Position numbers and translations under genes: made by a program | Shown here: positions 55,992 through 64,000 of the stretch, in pieces | Layout of the letters: every line of letters starts with the position of its first letter | Position numbering within the stretch: position 1 is the stretch's first letter | Notes under the pieces: model-generated | What the model was told of the DNA's origin: nothing | The model's input: the letters and a program-made list of their open reading frames with translations, nothing else | The model's database searches: none | Assembly (NCBI GenBank): GCA_963717195.1 | Contig: CAVQVR010000001.1 | Coordinates: forward strand, 62,001-126,000 | DNA length: 64,000 nt | Origin: JACDAE01 sp963717195 | GTDB lineage: Bacteria > Chloroflexota > Ktedonobacteria > Ktedonobacterales > Ktedonobacteraceae | Reading direction: 5' to 3'

Positions 55992-57602
55992 CTAAGAGAC
56001 CGTGCGGTGTGGATGCAGAGGCGCAGCGCTTTTCACTCCAGCGCCAGATCCACGCGCCAGAGCGGTGAATATCCCCAGTGCCGCGAAAAGTGCACAGACA
56101 AGCAGCGCAGCGTGAAAACCGCTGACAAAGGTGTTCTGCAACGTACTCACATTTGCCTGTACAAGATGATGTGCTCGTTGCGCAACGAGAAGTGTACCAG
56201 CCGTCGCTCCTCCTAACCCCGCAAAAACAGTGCCTGAGAGAGCTACACTCATCCCCTGACCAATCACACGCCCGGTCGACAGCAAGCCTGATGCCTCTCC
56301 TTGCTCGCTCGCAGGCGCTGCACTCATCATAGTACGCGTATTCGGCGACTGGAAAAGCCCCTGACCAAATCCTGTCACCGCCAACCGCCAGGCGATATCC
56401 AGCGCAGAACTATGCACATTGATCAGGCTCAGTAAGAAAAGCCCAAAACAGGCTACGGCTAGCCCTATAGGAGAGAGCCAGCGCGACCCAAAACGGTCCG
56501 CCAGTGCTCCACTCAATGGTGCAGCTACGGCGAACGTAAGCGGGAGGGGCGTCAACATCAAACCAGTTTGCAACGTAGAAAAACCGCGCAATTCCTCAAA
56601 GTAGAACGGCAGAAGAAAACCCGGCGCGAATAAAGCCATCATACACAACATAAAACTTATATTTGCAAACGCAAATACATGGTTCGTGACTAAGTGCAGG
56701 TCCAGGATAGGATGCTCGATATGCTTCTCTACATAAACCGCTACGCAGAGCAGCACAGCGCCAATCCCAAGAGATGTAAGTGTGCCACGTGAAAACCAGC
56801 CCCACTCCTGACTAAAGGAGAGCCCCAGAGTCAGCGATCCCAGTCCAACAGCCAGCAAGCCCGCACCAAGGGGATCAAATCGTCCACTGCTTGCATGCTC
56901 CGGGCGAGGCTCCCGATACAAGAAAAAGGCAGCAAGGAATACGAGAATACAGATAGGAACATTGACGTAAAAGATCCAGCGCCAGCTCAGATACTGAGTG
57001 ATAATGCCCCCGATTGTCGGTCCGGCTGCAACACCCAACGAAACCATCACAGCATTCAGGCCAAGCGCTAAACCTCGTCCACGATCAACAAAGGTGCTTG
57101 TAATCATAGCGACATTTACAGAGAATATAAGTGCTCCGCCAAGACCCTGAAACAGACGAGCAAGGATCAGTACTAATAATGAAGGGGCCATCCCACATAA
57201 TGCAGAGCCCAGCATGAAAACTCCCAGTCCCGTCAAAAGGATTGGTCGTCTCCCAATCATATCCGCCAGGCGCCCAAATGTGAGGAGAACAGCAGCAATA
57301 ATCACAAGATAGCCTATAATGACCCATTCAATGGCCCCACTCACTCCCACATGAAATGTCTGTGAAATAGCAGGCAGACCAATATTGACAATCGAACTAT
57401 CCAACGTTGTGATAAAGCTACTCGATGCTGCAAGCGCAAAGACAACCCATCTGTTCATCTGAAATTGGCTCTGCTCTCGTTCAACGGGTGAAACTGGTCT
57501 ACACACGGTTTTATCCGTGGCTCGCGCAAGAGGCTGGAGAGCCTCTCCCAGGCTGGCTGCCTCAAAATTTCCATACACATTTTTGCCTCTCTTTTCATAC
57601 AT
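55992..57602 (-). CDS. MFS drug-efflux transporter, DHA2 (EmrB/QacA) type
   Basis: About 536 residues with a cytoplasmic N-terminus of roughly 45 residues and 14 expected membrane helices. Motif A is GRLADMIGRRPI and the family pattern TTLDSSIVNIGLPAI starts helix 1. Motif C-like GVAAGPTIGGII lies in helix 5. It exports small toxic compounds with proton exchange. The ATG at 57602 is preferred over 57623 because AAGGAG precedes it. It lies downstream of the PrsW-like gene on the same strand (192-base gap). Confidence 0.92.
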   Translation of the reverse strand: MYEKRGKNVYGNFEAASLGEALQPLARATDKTVCRPVSPVEREQSQFQMNRWVVFALAASSSFITTLDSSIVNIGLPAISQTFHVGVSGAIEWVIIGYLVIIAAVLLTFGRLADMIGRRPILLTGLGVFMLGSALCGMAPSLLVLILARLFQGLGGALIFSVNVAMITSTFVDRGRGLALGLNAVMVSLGVAAGPTIGGIITQYLSWRWIFYVNVPICILVFLAAFFLYREPRPEHASSGRFDPLGAGLLAVGLGSLTLGLSFSQEWGWFSRGTLTSLGIGAVLLCVAVYVEKHIEHPILDLHLVTNHVFAFANISFMLCMMALFAPGFLLPFYFEELRGFSTLQTGLMLTPLPLTFAVAAPLSGALADRFGSRWLSPIGLAVACFGLFLLSLINVHSSALDIAWRLAVTGFGQGLFQSPNTRTMMSAAPASEQGEASGLLSTGRVIGQGMSVALSGTVFAGLGGATAGTLLVAQRAHHLVQANVSTLQNTFVSGFHAALLVCALFAALGIFTALARGSGAGVKSAAPLHPHRTVS

Positions 57603-57794
57603 TTTATGCTCCTTCATTTGCAAAAGATACTTTTCCCAATCAAAAATCCTCTAGAACAGCCATCACGCCAAAAAGCACATAACTATTCCTTGAGGATCTT
57701 TTAGGAAGCGCTAAGAAAAAGTGGGTACACTTATTTGAACATGCAACCCTCCAAATTTATGCCCATAAGCAAGCAATCGGCAATAAATATCCTG

Positions 57795-58667
57795 CTACAG
57801 TAGATTTGCTGTGCTAAGTTGCTGCATCTGCCGCCTGATCGCCTGTCGATAGACAATAGCGAGTGCAACCACACCGATAACCGCTAGAACGAGTGTGACA
57901 GCTGAGACAGGAATCCCAGGAGGAATGACAAAATACACTGTATAGGGCAATCCATCCCAACAAGCATGGAGCACAGAGACAAAGAGATAAGTCAGAAGAA
58001 CCGGGCCGGTAATGCGAAAGTGACGCTGCCCACTTGCTCGAAACAAGACTGCGCCCAGGAGAGCTGTCCAGATGCCATGTCCAAATGGCGCAACAAGACC
58101 ACGAAGTACTGTCGTAGCAATCGATGCGCTTACATGGCCTTGACTGAGCAGGAAGCTCGTGAATGCATAGCCTGTACTTTCGAAAGCTGCAAATCCCATA
58201 CCAACTGCACCACCCAACAACAACCCATCCATCTCCGAGGTATGATTCTTTCTTCTTGCCAGAAGCACTAGCACCAGAATTTTGCATCCCTCCTCAATCA
58301 GTCCAACTAGCAACGCACTTGTGAAAGATAATCCTTGCATCGGATTCGATGGTACAGGAACCAGTAACGCTTCAAGAATAGACGCGCCCAATACTCCCAG
58401 CACACCTCCAACCACAAAACAGGCAGCAACGGTTTCGGGCGTCAATCTACTGAGATGCTGGTGATCATACAGAAATGCAACAAAGACCACTGGAACCAGA
58501 AAATTTCCAATCAAGATGACGGTTGGATACAGATTCACATTCCCTGTGAAGAACATAACCACGGTGGCGATGATAAAGAGAAGCAAACCGATCAGTAACG
58601 TACGTAACCAGCCTCGTCCTCTAGAGGGCACGTTTTGCCCTGGCTGTACTTCGATATTCTGAGCCAT
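57795..58667 (-). CDS. PrsW-family intramembrane protease
   Basis: About 290 residues with eight or so hydrophobic segments. The catalytic-type motifs of the family are present: VGLIEEGCKI, GMGFAAFES, APFGHGIWT and LHACWDG. PrsW in Bacillus cleaves an anti-sigma factor; a sigma-factor pathway is possible here but no anti-sigma substrate is adjacent. The start is uncertain: TTG 58697, ATG 58685 or ATG 58667, the last having GGAGG 11 bases upstream. Confidence 0.87.
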   Translation of the reverse strand: MAQNIEVQPGQNVPSRGRGWLRTLLIGLLLFIIATVVMFFTGNVNLYPTVILIGNFLVPVVFVAFLYDHQHLSRLTPETVAACFVVGGVLGVLGASILEALLVPVPSNPMQGLSFTSALLVGLIEEGCKILVLVLLARRKNHTSEMDGLLLGGAVGMGFAAFESTGYAFTSFLLSQGHVSASIATTVLRGLVAPFGHGIWTALLGAVLFRASGQRHFRITGPVLLTYLFVSVLHACWDGLPYTVYFVIPPGIPVSAVTLVLAVIGVVALAIVYRQAIRRQMQQLSTANLL

Positions 58668-58978
58668 AATGTAGAAAGCCTCCATTTCCTTTTCCAATTA
58701 TCTGGCAACATGCAGTTCGATGTAGCATCATCACTTAGCTTACCCAAGACTGACACGAGTACAGTATAAAACATGTTTCATCTTTGCTCTTATATATCCA
58801 CAACAGCTTCTTTCGTCCTAAACGTTCTACATGTCTATGTGGGTCAATCTATGTTACAATAGCTCATGGCAAATCTCATCAGGTATTCTCCGCACCAGAA
58901 ATTTTTCTTCTCATGTTATGAAAAGAAACGACAATGTATGACAGAAACAGGCATAAATAGAAAGGATACCTTTGCTCT
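58668..58978. other. Divergent intergenic region (311 bp)
   Basis: Lies between the PrsW-like gene and the phosphopantetheinyl transferase gene and should hold both promoters. No clear operator or hairpin was seen. Confidence 0.45.
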
Positions 58979-59731
58979 ATGACTGATCCTCAACAGCAAT
59001 GGTCTGTGCCCCCACAACGCATAACACTCTCTGAAAACGAAGTCCACACATGGAAAGCTCCATTGATCGCTCCAGAAGACGAATATATCGCTTTGCAGCA
59101 GATCCTCTCGCCCGACGAGCGCGAACGAGCCAGGCGATTTTATTTTGAGAAGGATCGTCGTCGCTGGACAATCGCACACGGCGTGTTGAGGATACTTCTG
59201 GCTTGTTATCTCAACACAAACACACACGAACTCCAGTTTACCACTAATGAATATGGAAAGCCCGCTCTCGCGCCTCCACTCGCCGGAACGGGCCTGCAAT
59301 TCAATCTCTCTCACTCTGCTGAACTGGCGCTGTACGCCTTTACCTACCAACGCCAGATAGGGATCGATGTTGAATACATGCGCCTGGACATCGAATGGGA
59401 ACCACTCGCCCGCTCTCACTTCTCTCCCTCTGAATACGCAGCATTACAGGCACTTCCCCCCACACTCCAGGCAGAAGCCTTTTTCCTGTGCTGGTCGCGC
59501 AAAGAAGCTTACATCAAAGCAAAAGGAAGGGGATTATCCATCCCCCTCGATCAGTTCGACGTCTCTCTAGCACCAGGCGAACCAGCAGCATTGTTAGGCA
59601 GCCGGGAAGAAGCTCTGGCAACGGCACACTGGTCATTATGTTCCCTTGAACCAGACAATGGCTATGCTGGTGCCTTGACGGTTGAGGGATTTGATTGGAA
59701 CCTGCACTGCTGGCAATATGGAAAGCTATAA
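58979..59731 (+). CDS. 4'-phosphopantetheinyl transferase (Sfp type)
   Basis: 250 residues. Motifs of the Sfp family: FNLSHSAELALYAF, IGIDVEYMR (Mg2+ ligand Asp/Glu) and FFLCWSRKEAYIKAKGRGL. It attaches phosphopantetheine to carrier proteins of polyketide, peptide or fatty-acid synthases. AAAGGAT lies upstream of the ATG. No PKS or NRPS gene is in the window. Confidence 0.93.
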   Translation: MTDPQQQWSVPPQRITLSENEVHTWKAPLIAPEDEYIALQQILSPDERERARRFYFEKDRRRWTIAHGVLRILLACYLNTNTHELQFTTNEYGKPALAPPLAGTGLQFNLSHSAELALYAFTYQRQIGIDVEYMRLDIEWEPLARSHFSPSEYAALQALPPTLQAEAFFLCWSRKEAYIKAKGRGLSIPLDQFDVSLAPGEPAALLGSREEALATAHWSLCSLEPDNGYAGALTVEGFDWNLHCWQYGKL

Positions 59732-59791
59732 AAATCGATCATGATCGTAGCGATTCAAATGAAATCGATCATGATCGTAGCGATTCAAATG
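59732..59791. repeat. Two tandem 30-bp copies carrying a palindrome
   Basis: Exact copies of AAATCGATCATGATCGTAGC... at 59732-59761 and 59762-59791; each holds the perfect palindrome CGATCATGATCG. A degenerate third copy follows to about 59825. The unit length is a multiple of three. It begins at the stop codon of the transferase gene and may be operator-like or part of a tiny frame (59794-59946) of doubtful status. Confidence 0.8.
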
Positions 59792-60048
59792 AAATGTATC
59801 ATATCCACTTCGACGCGAATGAACACGAAGTTATCGAAGTTGCACCAGACTTAGTTTATCCTGGACTTTTCCTTATCTCATTAGGTGAGAATACAAAATC
59901 GCTTTTTTTCAGTGTGAAACCTTTTTTCTTGTGTGGCGTGTTATAGTGAAAAGTAGAGAGATAAATTCGTTTATGCCTTGCGCATCGAACTCTCAAGGAA
60001 AATTGGTATTTACCTGTTACAACATATTATGAAAGAGGGAGGGGAAAC

Positions 60049-60330
60049 ATGCCCCAACAAACACTAACATCTTCACACAATCAAGAACAAACAGAAGAAC
60101 GAGGACCAAAGATGGAAAAAGACGATCTACTGACCATTCGCGAAGTCGCTGTCCGCCTGCGTGTTGATACAACAACGGTACGCCGTTGGATCTCACTAGG
60201 GCTCCTGGAAGCAATTGTTCTGCCCCATCGCGGCAAAAGACAGGCCTACCGTGTACGTAAACGGACACTGGATCAGTTGCTACAAGCTGGCTCTGCGCCG
60301 CTAGAGGCTGCCGCCGAAGCACTCCAATAA
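60049..60330 (+). CDS. Small HTH (MerR/excisionase-like) DNA-binding protein
   Basis: 93 residues: a disordered N-terminus of about 25 residues, then a winged HTH of the excisionase type (LTIREVAVRLRVDTTTVRRWI, followed by a wing GKRQAYRVRK). GAGGGAGGGG precedes the ATG. No integrase is nearby, so it is probably a regulator rather than a phage excisionase. Confidence 0.8.
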   Translation: MPQQTLTSSHNQEQTEERGPKMEKDDLLTIREVAVRLRVDTTTVRRWISLGLLEAIVLPHRGKRQAYRVRKRTLDQLLQAGSAPLEAAAEALQ

Positions 60331-60363
60331 TTTCCGCTAGCGCAGGAAACCCGATAGAAGCAA

Positions 60364-60482
60364 TAACAACTGAATCAGGATACGCGAGGCTCGTAGGGGC
60401 CAGAGTAATATTTCCGACTGTCCGTGACCAACCAGAGATATATTACATCTACGAACCTTTGCGTGTCCTGGTTCAGTTGTTA
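60364..60482. repeat. Imperfect inverted repeat with GTAGGGGC
   Basis: Arms at 60364-60396 and 60449-60482 (about 33 bp, few mismatches) begin with TAACAACTGAAyCAGGAyACGC and end in TCGTAG; the left one continues as GTAGGGGCC. It lies between two convergent genes and has no gene inside. Confidence 0.75.
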
Positions 60483-60553
60483 CCACAAAACAAGTGGGCA
60501 GATCTAAGAGAACAAACTACAACAGACAACGCCCAAAAGAAAAACGAAGACGC

Positions 60554-61002
60554 TTAAGCATCAAGCGTCTCCTCAAGTTCTTGTGCATATTTAATTGTCG
60601 CCTCACCACTCAAAACCAGCGTTCCATGCTGATTAGAACATTCAGTTTGCAGCGTGACAATCCGCTTCTCTTCACGCACAGCTACAACCTTGACCAGAAC
60701 CGTCACTTCATCACCAATATGAATTGGCGCGAGGAACTTCAACGTCTGCCCCAGGTAAATGCTCCCCGGACCCGGCAACACATTTCCCAATAACGCTGAT
60801 ATCAACGAACCAATCAGAAAACCATGCGCAATACGCTTCCCAAAATCGATCGCTCGGCATACCCCGCATCCAGATGAATCGGATTTTTATCTCCACTCAC
60901 CTCGGCAAACAGCTCTATATCATGCTCAGCAATAACACGCGAAAGCGTCGCATATGCCCCTATCGGCGGAAGAGGTGCTAACTTTTTAACAGTCTGGCCC
61001 AT
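60554..61002 (-). pseudogene. MaoC-like (R)-enoyl-CoA hydratase, PhaJ-like, one frameshift
   Basis: Corrected length about 149 residues: the hotdog-fold hydratase motif AEVSGDKNPIHLD and the segment FGKRIAHGFLIGSLIS are both present, but in two frames. One missing base near 60849 (TCGATTTT for TCGGATTTT) would explain the break. Such enzymes make (R)-3-hydroxyacyl-CoA for PHA synthesis, which fits the PHA genes downstream. Other MaoC roles are possible. Confidence 0.8.
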
Positions 61003-61836
61003 CGTCCTGTAATCCTTACTAAACGTACATCACTGTACAACTATTTGCTCAACACACGTGATAAACAAACTTTCAATAAACCTTATCTTTTGCTTGCTCT
61101 ACACGCACTCCTGGTCTTGCATCAGAGCCACTCCGAGATCTTCTCCGTAAGCAGCATCTATATGCATAATACATATATATTCGTTTTTTGTCAAGGGAGA
61201 ACGCGGGCACTTAGCGCTCCTCTCACCAAAGGTACTAAGATGATAGTTAAATAGTTATGGAAAAACTTATCGATAGCATCAAAAAATGTAATGTTCAGTC
61301 CTTGACAGGAACATAACCAACACCATATAGTATATATGACCCATCTGACAGTCTGTATGGTATGCATACCATACATACCTTTCAAAAGAGGGCTATAACC
61401 TGCACATAATATGCACTTCACATAGAGCGGTTATTGTTAACGCCCGACATAAACACTGTATGGAGGCTCAGGGGAGCACATACGTTCTCTGTGGATGGAT
61501 GGACAAGATATGCGATGCGTTTGTGAGTTTAGAGCGACGCATCGTGAAGCATTTGTGAGAACGCTATGCTATCTTTTTCATAGAGACATAAGAGAACACA
61601 ACGGGACATCGACTCTCATCCTGAAAACAACCAGGAAGCTTCCTGAATCATCAGGGTTTCATCTGGAGTTGCATCCGTCTTTTGTCTATCTGGTAGATAA
61701 AAAGATGAATAGGGGAAGAGCAGAGTCCATCAACGATAGCAACATGTAATGCGTACTATCTTTGAAGGCGTCACATCCCTGATGAAGGAATGGATGCTGC
61801 GTTGCGTCATTTGAGTCTCTATGGAGAGAAAACAGC
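61003..61836. other. Long intergenic region (834 bp) with two candidate operators
   Basis: Holds the phaJ-like and adenylate kinase promoters. It contains an ATATGCATAATACATATATAT stretch near 61160-61181 close to the phaJ-like start and a perfect 20-bp palindrome at 61355-61374. A frame at 61495-61749 lacks a ribosome binding site and is not accepted as a gene. Confidence 0.5.
61355..61374. promoter_or_regulatory. Perfect 20-bp palindrome GTATGGTATG/CATACCATAC
   Basis: A gapless palindrome between the divergent phaJ-like and adenylate kinase genes, 482 bases before the latter. This is the size and symmetry of a dimeric repressor site. Confidence 0.5.
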
Positions 61837-62544
61837 ATGAACATTATACTAATCGGGGCCCAGGGATCGGGAAAAGGTACACAGGCCGAATTACTGGCTC
61901 AACAGCTTAATCTCTTTCATCTTGCAAGTGGCGATCTGTTCCGTAACGAGATGGCAGAGGAAACTGAGCTAGGTTTGAAGGCCAAAGCCTTTATAGATCG
62001 CGGCGAACTGGTTCCTGACGAGATCACGATTTCGATGGTGCTGAACCGTATCAAGAGATTACCTGATATGCAAGGAGTTCTGCTGGATGGTTTTCCACGC
62101 ACCATTGCGCAAGCAAAGGCGCTTGACCGAGGCTTACGAACTATCGAACAAAAGATTGATCTTGCTGTCTACCTCGACGTACCACGTGCAGAATTGCTTA
62201 ATCGGCTCTCCGGCAGGTATATTTGCCAGGCTCACCAGCACATCTACAACGTTACCTCCAAACCACCTCGCGTCTCCGGAGTCTGTGATATAGACGGTAG
62301 TGAGCTTTACCAGCGCTCCGACGACACAGGTGAGGCCATTCAAAAGCGCCTGGACACCTTCTTCACTGAAACGATTCAATTACTTGATTACTACGATGAC
62401 CAGCACAAGCTGGCTCAGATCAATGGGAACCGGGATATTCACCGAGTACAAGATGCACTGCTACAAACGATTGAGGTGCACAGAGATGCTATTGTGTGGC
62501 AAATGGTAGCAGCAGTTCCCACCGTTTTACCCAAAACATTTTAA
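61837..62544 (+). CDS. adk: Adenylate kinase
   Basis: 235 residues. P-loop GAQGSGKGTQ, the AMP-binding DGFPRT, and a lid region RYICQAHQHIYN ... GVCDIDG. The lid of zinc-type adenylate kinases has four Cys or Cys/His/Asp; here C, H, C, D could still bind zinc. It interconverts ATP, AMP and ADP. GGAGAG precedes the ATG. It lies outside a ribosomal-protein operon, so it may be a second copy. Confidence 0.92.
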   Translation: MNIILIGAQGSGKGTQAELLAQQLNLFHLASGDLFRNEMAEETELGLKAKAFIDRGELVPDEITISMVLNRIKRLPDMQGVLLDGFPRTIAQAKALDRGLRTIEQKIDLAVYLDVPRAELLNRLSGRYICQAHQHIYNVTSKPPRVSGVCDIDGSELYQRSDDTGEAIQKRLDTFFTETIQLLDYYDDQHKLAQINGNRDIHRVQDALLQTIEVHRDAIVWQMVAAVPTVLPKTF

Positions 62545-62600
62545 GGTCCAACGCTCAGCGGCAAAAATCATCACTTGACAGAGTGTCTCTCTACTTGTAA

Positions 62601-62651
62601 GATGCATATATATGCTCATTTCTTCACAGAAGATAAGCGTATATATGCATC
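62601..62651. promoter_or_regulatory. Inverted repeat upstream of phaQ, candidate auto-operator
   Basis: Arms GATGCATATATATGC (62601-62615) and GCGTATATATGCATC (62637-62651), one mismatch. It ends about 104 bases before the PadR-like gene. A related ATATGCAT/ATATATAT stretch is found upstream of the phaJ-like gene. Confidence 0.55.
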
Positions 62652-62754
62652 TGAATCAGGAATACACGGCTAAAGCTGTGCGCTTGTAGATGGCGGGAAT
62701 TTCTGCCCGGCTTCCGCAAATGACTACCTGAAAATGGGAGGCGCGTGAAAACTG

Positions 62755-63225
62755 ATGACAGAAGAGAACAAAGAAAATGGGCCGCGCAATCCAGCGACCG
62801 ATGCCTGGTCAAAGAATTGGGTCGTTCCAATTCTTCTCTTGATGCTCAAGCAGTGGCACTCTTACGGGTATGAGTTGATGGAGAAATTGGGGACCTTTGG
62901 CTTCACCATGATGAATCCGGGCACATTCTACCGAACATTGCGCCAGATGGAAAAAGATGGTATGGTTAGTTCCAGTTGGGATACCTCCGAAACCGGGCCT
63001 GCTCGCCGTATCTATTCAATCACCGATAGCGGCGAAGCCTACCTGAAATATTGGGCTGAGTCTCTCAACCAGTATCAAAGGATGATGGATACCTTTTTTC
63101 AACTGTATACTGGCCGCCCCACGCCGAAAAAGAAAGAACCCACACAGGATCGGGACGACGGGGAAGAACAGGATATACCCGCACCAGACTCTTCCCCAGG
63201 CAAGCAAAAGGGCACTGATGATTGA
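62755..63225 (+). CDS. phaQ: PadR-family repressor, PhaQ-like
   Basis: 156 residues. Winged-helix part: WVVPILLLMLKQWHSYGYEL, TFYRTLRQMEKDGMV, RRIYSITDSGEAYL, followed by a charged tail (about residues 120-156). In Bacillus, PhaQ of this family senses polyhydroxybutyrate and represses pha genes; the PHA synthase subunit gene follows directly, so the same role is likely. GGGAGG lies upstream of the ATG, at slightly long spacing. Confidence 0.85.
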   Translation: MTEENKENGPRNPATDAWSKNWVVPILLLMLKQWHSYGYELMEKLGTFGFTMMNPGTFYRTLRQMEKDGMVSSSWDTSETGPARRIYSITDSGEAYLKYWAESLNQYQRMMDTFFQLYTGRPTPKKKEPTQDRDDGEEQDIPAPDSSPGKQKGTDD

Positions 63226-63341
63226 TATCGATTTCCTGCGCATGCCGCTTAGCTACTATCGTCAGACAATGGATGAAACCGAAACAACGACGTAGTATTC
63301 GGAACAGAAAAGTCTAGAGAGACGAAAGGCAAGGTCCCGCC

Positions 63342-64000
63342 ATGTCAGAGGAAACTGGAAATCGTAGCCCTCTGCACCAGATCGAAGAGCAATGGAAACA
63401 ATGGTATGACACCTCTTCTAAAGTATGGTCAGAGGCAGCTATTCCGGTTGACCCATTTACGTTCTTTAAGCAGTGGTACAAGTCATCGCACGAAGCATGG
63501 TCAACAGCCATCGAGGAGGTCATCGGCAACGAAAAGTTTGTGGAAGCGGCAAGCCACTACATGGAGAGCTATGCCACCTTCTACAAAAACTTCCGTCACC
63601 TCAACGAGGACTACTTCAGCCATCTCCAACTCACCACACGCTCCGACGTGACCAGAGTAGCTGAGATGATCGTTGCGCTGGAAAATAAGGTTGACAGTAT
63701 ACAGGATGCCTTCGAGGATTTTCAGAGCCTGTATCCACAGTTTGCGACCATTAAATCAATTAAGCAATTAGACAACCATCTGCAATCTCTGGAGCAGCGA
63801 CTTGACCAACTTCCATCAGCATTCAAAAAAATCGATGACAACCTGCATCAACGATTGAACAGTGTTGAGGACAAGCTTAATGCAATTCCGCCCACACTGC
63901 AAAAACTCGATGCTCTCCAGGGATTAGATGCACGTCTAAATACTATCGAGGACAGGTTAAATGAGTTACCAGCCACATTGACCCGCAACGAGTCATCAGC
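63342..64000 (+). CDS. PHA synthase subunit PhaR/PhaE (3' end cut by window)
   Basis: 219 residues are visible, no stop before the window edge. The first 110 residues (PFTFFKQWYKSSHEAWSTA, YATFYKNFRHLNED) and the RSDVTRVAEMIVALENKVD segment match the PhaE/PhaR partner of class III/IV PHA synthases. The rest is a coiled coil with repeated RLN-type heptads (RLNSVEDKLN, RLNTIEDRLN), longer than in Bacillus PhaR. The catalytic PhaC gene would be expected just to the right. A GAAAGGCAAGG stretch precedes the ATG. Confidence 0.8.
   Translation, partial: MSEETGNRSPLHQIEEQWKQWYDTSSKVWSEAAIPVDPFTFFKQWYKSSHEAWSTAIEEVIGNEKFVEAASHYMESYATFYKNFRHLNEDYFSHLQLTTRSDVTRVAEMIVALENKVDSIQDAFEDFQSLYPQFATIKSIKQLDNHLQSLEQRLDQLPSAFKKIDDNLHQRLNSVEDKLNAIPPTLQKLDALQGLDARLNTIEDRLNELPATLTRNESS

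Noticed and set aside
59695..59946. 83-codon frame across the tandem repeats
   Set aside because: Starts inside the transferase gene; only the part from 59794 could be real and it has no ribosome site.
61495..61749. 84-codon plus-strand frame
   Set aside because: No good ribosome site, no recognised family, and codon use unlike the neighbours.
1..64000. CRISPR arrays, tRNA, rRNA and insertion sequences
   Set aside because: None seen: the repeats present are not regularly spaced, no cloverleaf was recognised by eye, and no transposase gene occurs. A dedicated RNA search could still find small RNAs.

Overview
The window looks like chromosomal DNA of a Ktedonobacteria-type member of the Chloroflexota. 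This is inferred from the mix of genes, not from a marker gene. The mix includes paralogous membrane Ser/Thr kinases with proline/threonine-rich linkers, many two-component proteins with PAS, GAF and receiver modules, secreted SGNH-CBM2 and GH20 enzymes, a bidirectional NiFe hydrogenase and a PHA locus. GC content is moderate. No rRNA, tRNA, CRISPR array, phage or transposase gene was seen. The left edge cuts a lipoprotein gene and the right edge cuts a PHA synthase subunit gene.

Layout. 0-3.3 kb: sugar ABC importer (binding lipoprotein, permease, ATPase). 3.3-8.4 kb: TMEM175-like channel, a small protein and two paralogous Ser/Thr kinases. 9-18.8 kb: a soluble histidine kinase, a GH20 hexosaminidase, a large PAS/GAF kinase with its OmpR-type regulator, an orphan receiver, a frameshifted small gene and an ECF sigma factor with a small acidic partner. 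19-22 kb: acuB and a fused acuC-acuA gene. 22-27 kb: a TPR protein and a three-gene signalling operon (triple PAS protein, repeat-containing kinase, receiver-kinase hybrid). 27-35 kb: VIT-type transporter, SGNH esterase with CBM2, VanRS-like two-component pair, SRPBCC/coiled-coil protein, single receiver and DoxX-like protein. 35.6-45.8 kb: nifJ, a dihydroorotate dehydrogenase-like gene and hoxEFUYHW. 47-50 kb: ADP-forming acyl-CoA synthetase fused to a GNAT domain. 50-61 kb: AraC regulator facing a PhyH dioxygenase, H+-pyrophosphatase, small proteins, an MFS pump, a PrsW-like protease, a phosphopantetheinyl transferase and a small HTH protein. 60.5-64 kb: phaJ-like hydratase, adenylate kinase, PhaQ-like PadR repressor and PhaR/PhaE subunit.

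How the genes may work together. Pyruvate oxidation (NifJ), H2/NAD(P)H exchange (Hox), acetyl-CoA to acetate plus ATP (ADP-forming synthetase) and pyrophosphate-driven proton pumping (HppA) form a plausible low-oxygen energy module. Acetyl-CoA metabolism also appears to be tied to protein acetylation, through the AcuC-AcuA fusion with AcuB and the synthetase-GNAT fusion. The PHA genes at the right end are a further sink for acetyl-CoA.

Seven single-base frameshifts interrupt otherwise well-conserved genes: one in the small gene at 17.4 kb, two in nifJ, one each in hoxF, hoxH and the synthetase-GNAT gene, and one in phaJ. Four of the seven lie in nifJ-hox. They may be sequencing errors or the start of gene decay, and the raw sequence cannot decide. 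Several hairpin-forming repeats, many ending in GTAGGGGC, are scattered through the window. At least two appear to have altered the ends of proteins.
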